Shown: positions 61,206 to 64,000 of the stretch, piece by piece
Position numbering within the stretch: the stretch's first letter is position 1
How the letters are laid out: every line of letters starts with the position of its first letter
DNA from: Pseudomonas sp. FP1742
GTDB taxonomy: Bacteria; Pseudomonadota; Gammaproteobacteria; Pseudomonadales; Pseudomonadaceae
Reading direction: 5' to 3'
Length of the DNA stretch: 64,000 nt
Assembly: GCF_030687145.1 (NCBI RefSeq)
Contig: NZ_CP117460.1
Location: 6,014,001-6,078,000, forward strand
Notes under the pieces: model-generated
The model's database searches: none
Seen by the model: the letters and a program-made list of their open reading frames with translations, nothing else
What the model was told of the DNA's origin: nothing
Translations under genes and position numbers: made by a program

Positions 61206-61277
61206 CCTGCAGGCGCTGCAACAAAAGCTTCATCGATCACCATTAAGGTGGCTGCAAAAACCCGCAGGGAGCCTGAT

Positions 61278-63179
61278 GTGAGCCTATTAGAAGACAACCA
61301 ACCCACCGACCTCGAAAAAATGGTCGGCCTCAGCCGTCGTGGCTTCATCAGCGCCGGCGCCCTCTGCGGTGCGGCGATGTTCCTCGGTGGCAACCTGCTG
61401 AGTCGCAGTGTGCTGGCCGCCAGCGTCAGCGCCGGCTCCAGCAAATTGTTGGGTTTCGACAGCATCGCCGCCGCCACCACCGACACCATCACCCTGCCGC
61501 CAGGCTACAAGTCCTCGGTGCTGATCAGCTGGGGCCAGCCTCTGCAAAAGAATGGCCCGGCGTTCGACCCGAGCGGTAACGGCACGGCCCAGGCTCAGGA
61601 AGTCCAGTTCGGCGACAACAACGACGGCATGAGCCTGTTCGAATTCCCCGGTGACAAAGACCGGGCGCTGATGGCGATCAACAACGAATACACCAATTAC
61701 CGCTACCTCTATCCCCACGGCGGCATGCCGCAATCGGCTGAAGACGTGCGCAAGGCCCTGGCCTGCGAAGGCGTGTCGGTGATCGAGGTGCAGCGCAAGA
61801 ACGGCCAGTGGCAGTTCGTCCAGGGCTCGCGCTACAACCGGCGCATTCACGGTAACGCGCCGATCAAACTGAGCGGCCCCGCAGCGGGTCACGACCTGCT
61901 GAAAACCAGTGCCGACAAACACGGCAAGAAAGTCCTCGGCACTTTCCAGAACTGCGCCAACGGCAAAACGCCGTGGGGCACTTATCTGACCTGCGAAGAG
62001 AACTTCACCGACTGCTTCGGCAGCAGCAATGCCGAGCAAAAATTCGACGCCGCGCAGAAACGCTACGGCGCAGTGGCAACCAGCAAAGACATCAACTGGC
62101 ATCAACACGATCCACGCTTCGACCTGGCGAAGAACCCCAACGAACTCAACCGCCACGGTTGGGTGGTGGAAATCGACCCGTTCGATCCGCAGTCGACGCC
62201 GGTCAAACGCACCGCGCTGGGCCGCTTCAAACATGAAAACGCTGCCCTGGCCGAAACCAACGACGGTCGCGCCGTGGTGTACATGGGCGACGACGAACGT
62301 GGCGAGTTCATCTACAAATTCGTCAGCCGCGACAAGATCAACCACAAAAACCCCAAGGCCAACCGCGACCTGCTGGATCACGGCACCTTGTACGTGGCGC
62401 GTTTCGATGCGGGCGACGGCAATGCCGATCACCCCAAAGGCCAGGGCCAGTGGATCGAACTGACCCACGGCAAGAACGGCATCGACGCCAGCAGCGGTTT
62501 TGCCGATCAGGCCGAAGTGCTGATTCATGCGCGCCTCGCCGCCAGCGTGGTGAGCGCCACGCGCATGGACCGCCCGGAATGGATCGTCGTCAGCCCCAAG
62601 GACGGTCAGGTTTATTGCACCCTGACCAACAACGCCAAACGCGGCGAAGAAGGCCAACCGGTGGGCGGCCCGAACCCACGCGAGAAGAACGTCTACGGGC
62701 AGATCCTGCGCTGGCGCACCGACCGCGACGATCACGGTTCGAATAGCTTTGCCTGGGACCTGTTTGTGGTCGCCGGCAACCCGGGCGTCCATGCGGGAAC
62801 GCCGAAGGGCGGTTCGTCGAACATTACTCCGCAGAACATGTTCAACAGCCCGGACGGCCTGGGCTTCGACAGGGCTGGACGCTTGTGGATTCTGACCGAT
62901 GGCGATACGAGCAACGCAGGAGATTTCGCCGGCATGGGCAATAACCAGATGCTGTGTGCCGACCCGATGACCGGCGAGATCCGTCGTTTCATGGTGGGGC
63001 CGGTGGGCTGTGAAGTGACGGGGATCAGCTTCTCGCCGGATCAGAAGACCTTGTTTGTCGGGATTCAGCATCCGGGGGAAAACGGCGGGTCGACATTCCC
63101 GGAACATCTGCCCAACGGCAAGCCGCGGTCTTCGGTGATGGCAATTACCCGCGAGGACGGCGGGATCGTCGGCGCCTGA
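61278..63179 (+). CDS. PhoX family phosphatase (DUF839), Tat-exported
   Basis: The GTG at 61278 follows AGGGAG by six bases and gives 633 residues. The N-terminus has a twin-arginine motif in LSRRGFISAGAL and a hydrophobic stretch ending near VLAAS, so it is exported folded. The rest matches the PhoX/DUF839 family, with ATNDEY-like AINNEYTNYRYLYP, TCEENFTDCF and the C-terminal SPDGLGFDRAGRLWI. PhoX enzymes are Ca/Fe-dependent alkaline phosphatases releasing phosphate from organic esters. No clear Pho box was seen in the short upstream region. Confidence 0.9.
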   Translation: MSLLEDNQPTDLEKMVGLSRRGFISAGALCGAAMFLGGNLLSRSVLAASVSAGSSKLLGFDSIAAATTDTITLPPGYKSSVLISWGQPLQKNGPAFDPSGNGTAQAQEVQFGDNNDGMSLFEFPGDKDRALMAINNEYTNYRYLYPHGGMPQSAEDVRKALACEGVSVIEVQRKNGQWQFVQGSRYNRRIHGNAPIKLSGPAAGHDLLKTSADKHGKKVLGTFQNCANGKTPWGTYLTCEENFTDCFGSSNAEQKFDAAQKRYGAVATSKDINWHQHDPRFDLAKNPNELNRHGWVVEIDPFDPQSTPVKRTALGRFKHENAALAETNDGRAVVYMGDDERGEFIYKFVSRDKINHKNPKANRDLLDHGTLYVARFDAGDGNADHPKGQGQWIELTHGKNGIDASSGFADQAEVLIHARLAASVVSATRMDRPEWIVVSPKDGQVYCTLTNNAKRGEEGQPVGGPNPREKNVYGQILRWRTDRDDHGSNSFAWDLFVVAGNPGVHAGTPKGGSSNITPQNMFNSPDGLGFDRAGRLWILTDGDTSNAGDFAGMGNNQMLCADPMTGEIRRFMVGPVGCEVTGISFSPDQKTLFVGIQHPGENGGSTFPEHLPNGKPRSSVMAITREDGGIVGA

Positions 63180-63184
63180 CAGGG

Positions 63185-63290
63185 CCTCTTCGCGGGCAAG
63201 CCTGCTCCCACATCGGATCTTTGGTGTGCAGACTATCTGTGACACACAGCAGATTACCTGTGGGAGCGGGCTTGCTCGCGAAAGCGTCAT
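63185..63290. repeat. REP pair (inverted)
   Basis: Two inverted REP units, one of each subtype (CGCGGGCAAGCCTGC and GCGGGCTTGCTCGCG), lie about 45 bases apart after the phoX-like gene. Confidence 0.9.
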
Positions 63291-63388
63291 CCCAAACAAT
63301 ACTCATCTCAAGCCCACCCCCTAAAGAGGCCCCGTCTGCGCTACCATGCTTGGCCGGACGCGGCAGCCTGCCGCGCGCAGGAGTCAGC

Positions 63389-64000
63389 ATGGCCCACCCG
63401 TTTGAAACCCTCACCCCAGACCTCGTGCTCGATGCCGTCGAAAGCATCGGCTTTCTCAGCGACGCCCGTATTCTGGCGCTCAACAGCTACGAGAACCGTG
63501 TCTATCAGGTCGGCATCGAAGACTCCGAGCCGCTGATCGCCAAGTTTTACCGTCCACTGCGCTGGACCAACGAAGCGATTCTCGAAGAACACCAATTCAC
63601 CTTCGAACTCGCCGAGTGCGATATACCGGTGGTCGCGCCGCTGATCCACAACGATGAAAGCCTGCACGAACATGCCGGATTCCGTTTCACCCTGTTCCCG
63701 CGCCGGGGTGGTCGCGCACCGGAGCCGGGCAACCTCGATCAGCTGTATCGCCTGGGCCAACTGCTAGGTCGTCTGCATGCGGTCGGTGCTACAAAACCGT
63801 TCGAACACCGTGAAGTGCTTGGGGTGAAAAACTTCGGCCACGACTCACTGGCCACCTTGCTCGAAGGCAATTTCGTACCGCGCAGTCTGCTGCCGGCCTA
63901 CGAGTCCGTTGCCCGAGACTTGCTCAAGCGCGTGGAAGAGGTCTATCAGGCCACCCCGCACCAGAACATCCGCATACATGGCGATTGCCACCCCGGCAAC
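63389..64000 (+). CDS. srkA: Stress response kinase SrkA (YihE), N-terminal part (partial)
   Basis: The gene runs off the right edge after 204 codons. It starts MAHPFETLTPDLVLDAVES with CAGGAG upstream. The sequence matches the YihE/RdoA/SrkA Ser/Thr kinase family, with LNSYENRVYQVG, the lysine in IAKFYRP and the catalytic segment IHGDCHPGN at the cut end. SrkA in E. coli counters MazF-mediated death and reactive oxygen after envelope stress. Confidence 0.92.
   Translation, partial: MAHPFETLTPDLVLDAVESIGFLSDARILALNSYENRVYQVGIEDSEPLIAKFYRPLRWTNEAILEEHQFTFELAECDIPVVAPLIHNDESLHEHAGFRFTLFPRRGGRAPEPGNLDQLYRLGQLLGRLHAVGATKPFEHREVLGVKNFGHDSLATLLEGNFVPRSLLPAYESVARDLLKRVEEVYQATPHQNIRIHGDCHPGN

Noticed and set aside
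61287..63299. 670-codon open frame antisense to the PhoX gene
   Set aside because: It mirrors a well-supported gene, has no domain, and such long antisense frames are normal at this GC content. The same applies to long antisense frames over rpoD, prkA, surA, lptD and the acyl-CoA dehydrogenases.

Overview
The window is about 64 kb of a Pseudomonas chromosome, most likely from the P. fluorescens group. The evidence is the high-GC codon use, the gene order, and six clusters of the short palindromic REP elements typical of that group. Relative to my memory of P. aeruginosa PA0600-PA0575 and PA0508-PA0487 and of P. putida PP_0387-PP_0366, the order is nearly collinear. No database search was run, so the species is an inference.

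Layout. 1-4.3 kb: the start of an SBP-type sensor kinase, a DUF3530 protein, and the left-pointing cell-wall recycling operon amgK-murU-djlA. 4.3-12 kb: the rightward run lptD-surA-pdxA-rsmA-apaG-apaH-glpE, with many overlapping starts and stops. 12-17.2 kb: the stress module prkA-yeaH-spoVR, with hairpins in its leader and first spacer. 17.3-26 kb: cca, folK/folB, plsY, tsaD, and the macromolecular synthesis block rpsU-dnaG-rpoD. 26-29.9 kb: the large c-di-GMP enzyme RmcA, then a tRNA gene with anticodon CAU. 29.9-31.7 kb: a mini-island bounded by a direct repeat of the tRNA 3' end. It holds a frameshifted glycine-rich gene and a small membrane protein, and no integrase. 31.7-36 kb: a small membrane protein, a stand-alone HExxH protein, an Lrp/AsnC regulator, and davB-davA for lysine catabolism through 5-aminovalerate. 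36-46.8 kb: pqqF-A-B-C-D-E, an S9 peptidase, a Pmp3 protein, a class III aminotransferase and a LysR regulator. 47-54.2 kb: three acyl-CoA dehydrogenase paralogues and a diguanylate cyclase, all pointing left. 54.5-59.6 kb: a 98-residue flagellar-rod-like protein and the biotin operon bioB-F-H-C-D. 59.6-64 kb: comF, a ModE-type regulator, a Tat-exported PhoX phosphatase, and the start of srkA.

Most genes are housekeeping and their functions are clear from motifs. The less routine content is the tRNA mini-island, the lone metallopeptidase-like protein, the rod-like mini-protein, and several regulatory signals read from the DNA. These are a BirA-type operator overlapping the bioB promoter, tandem PsrA-like boxes before an acyl-CoA dehydrogenase, a rho-independent terminator between pqqA and pqqB, a long dyad between the Lrp gene and davB, and a 23-bp hairpin between davA and pqqF. 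I found no CRISPR array, rRNA, complete prophage or insertion sequence.
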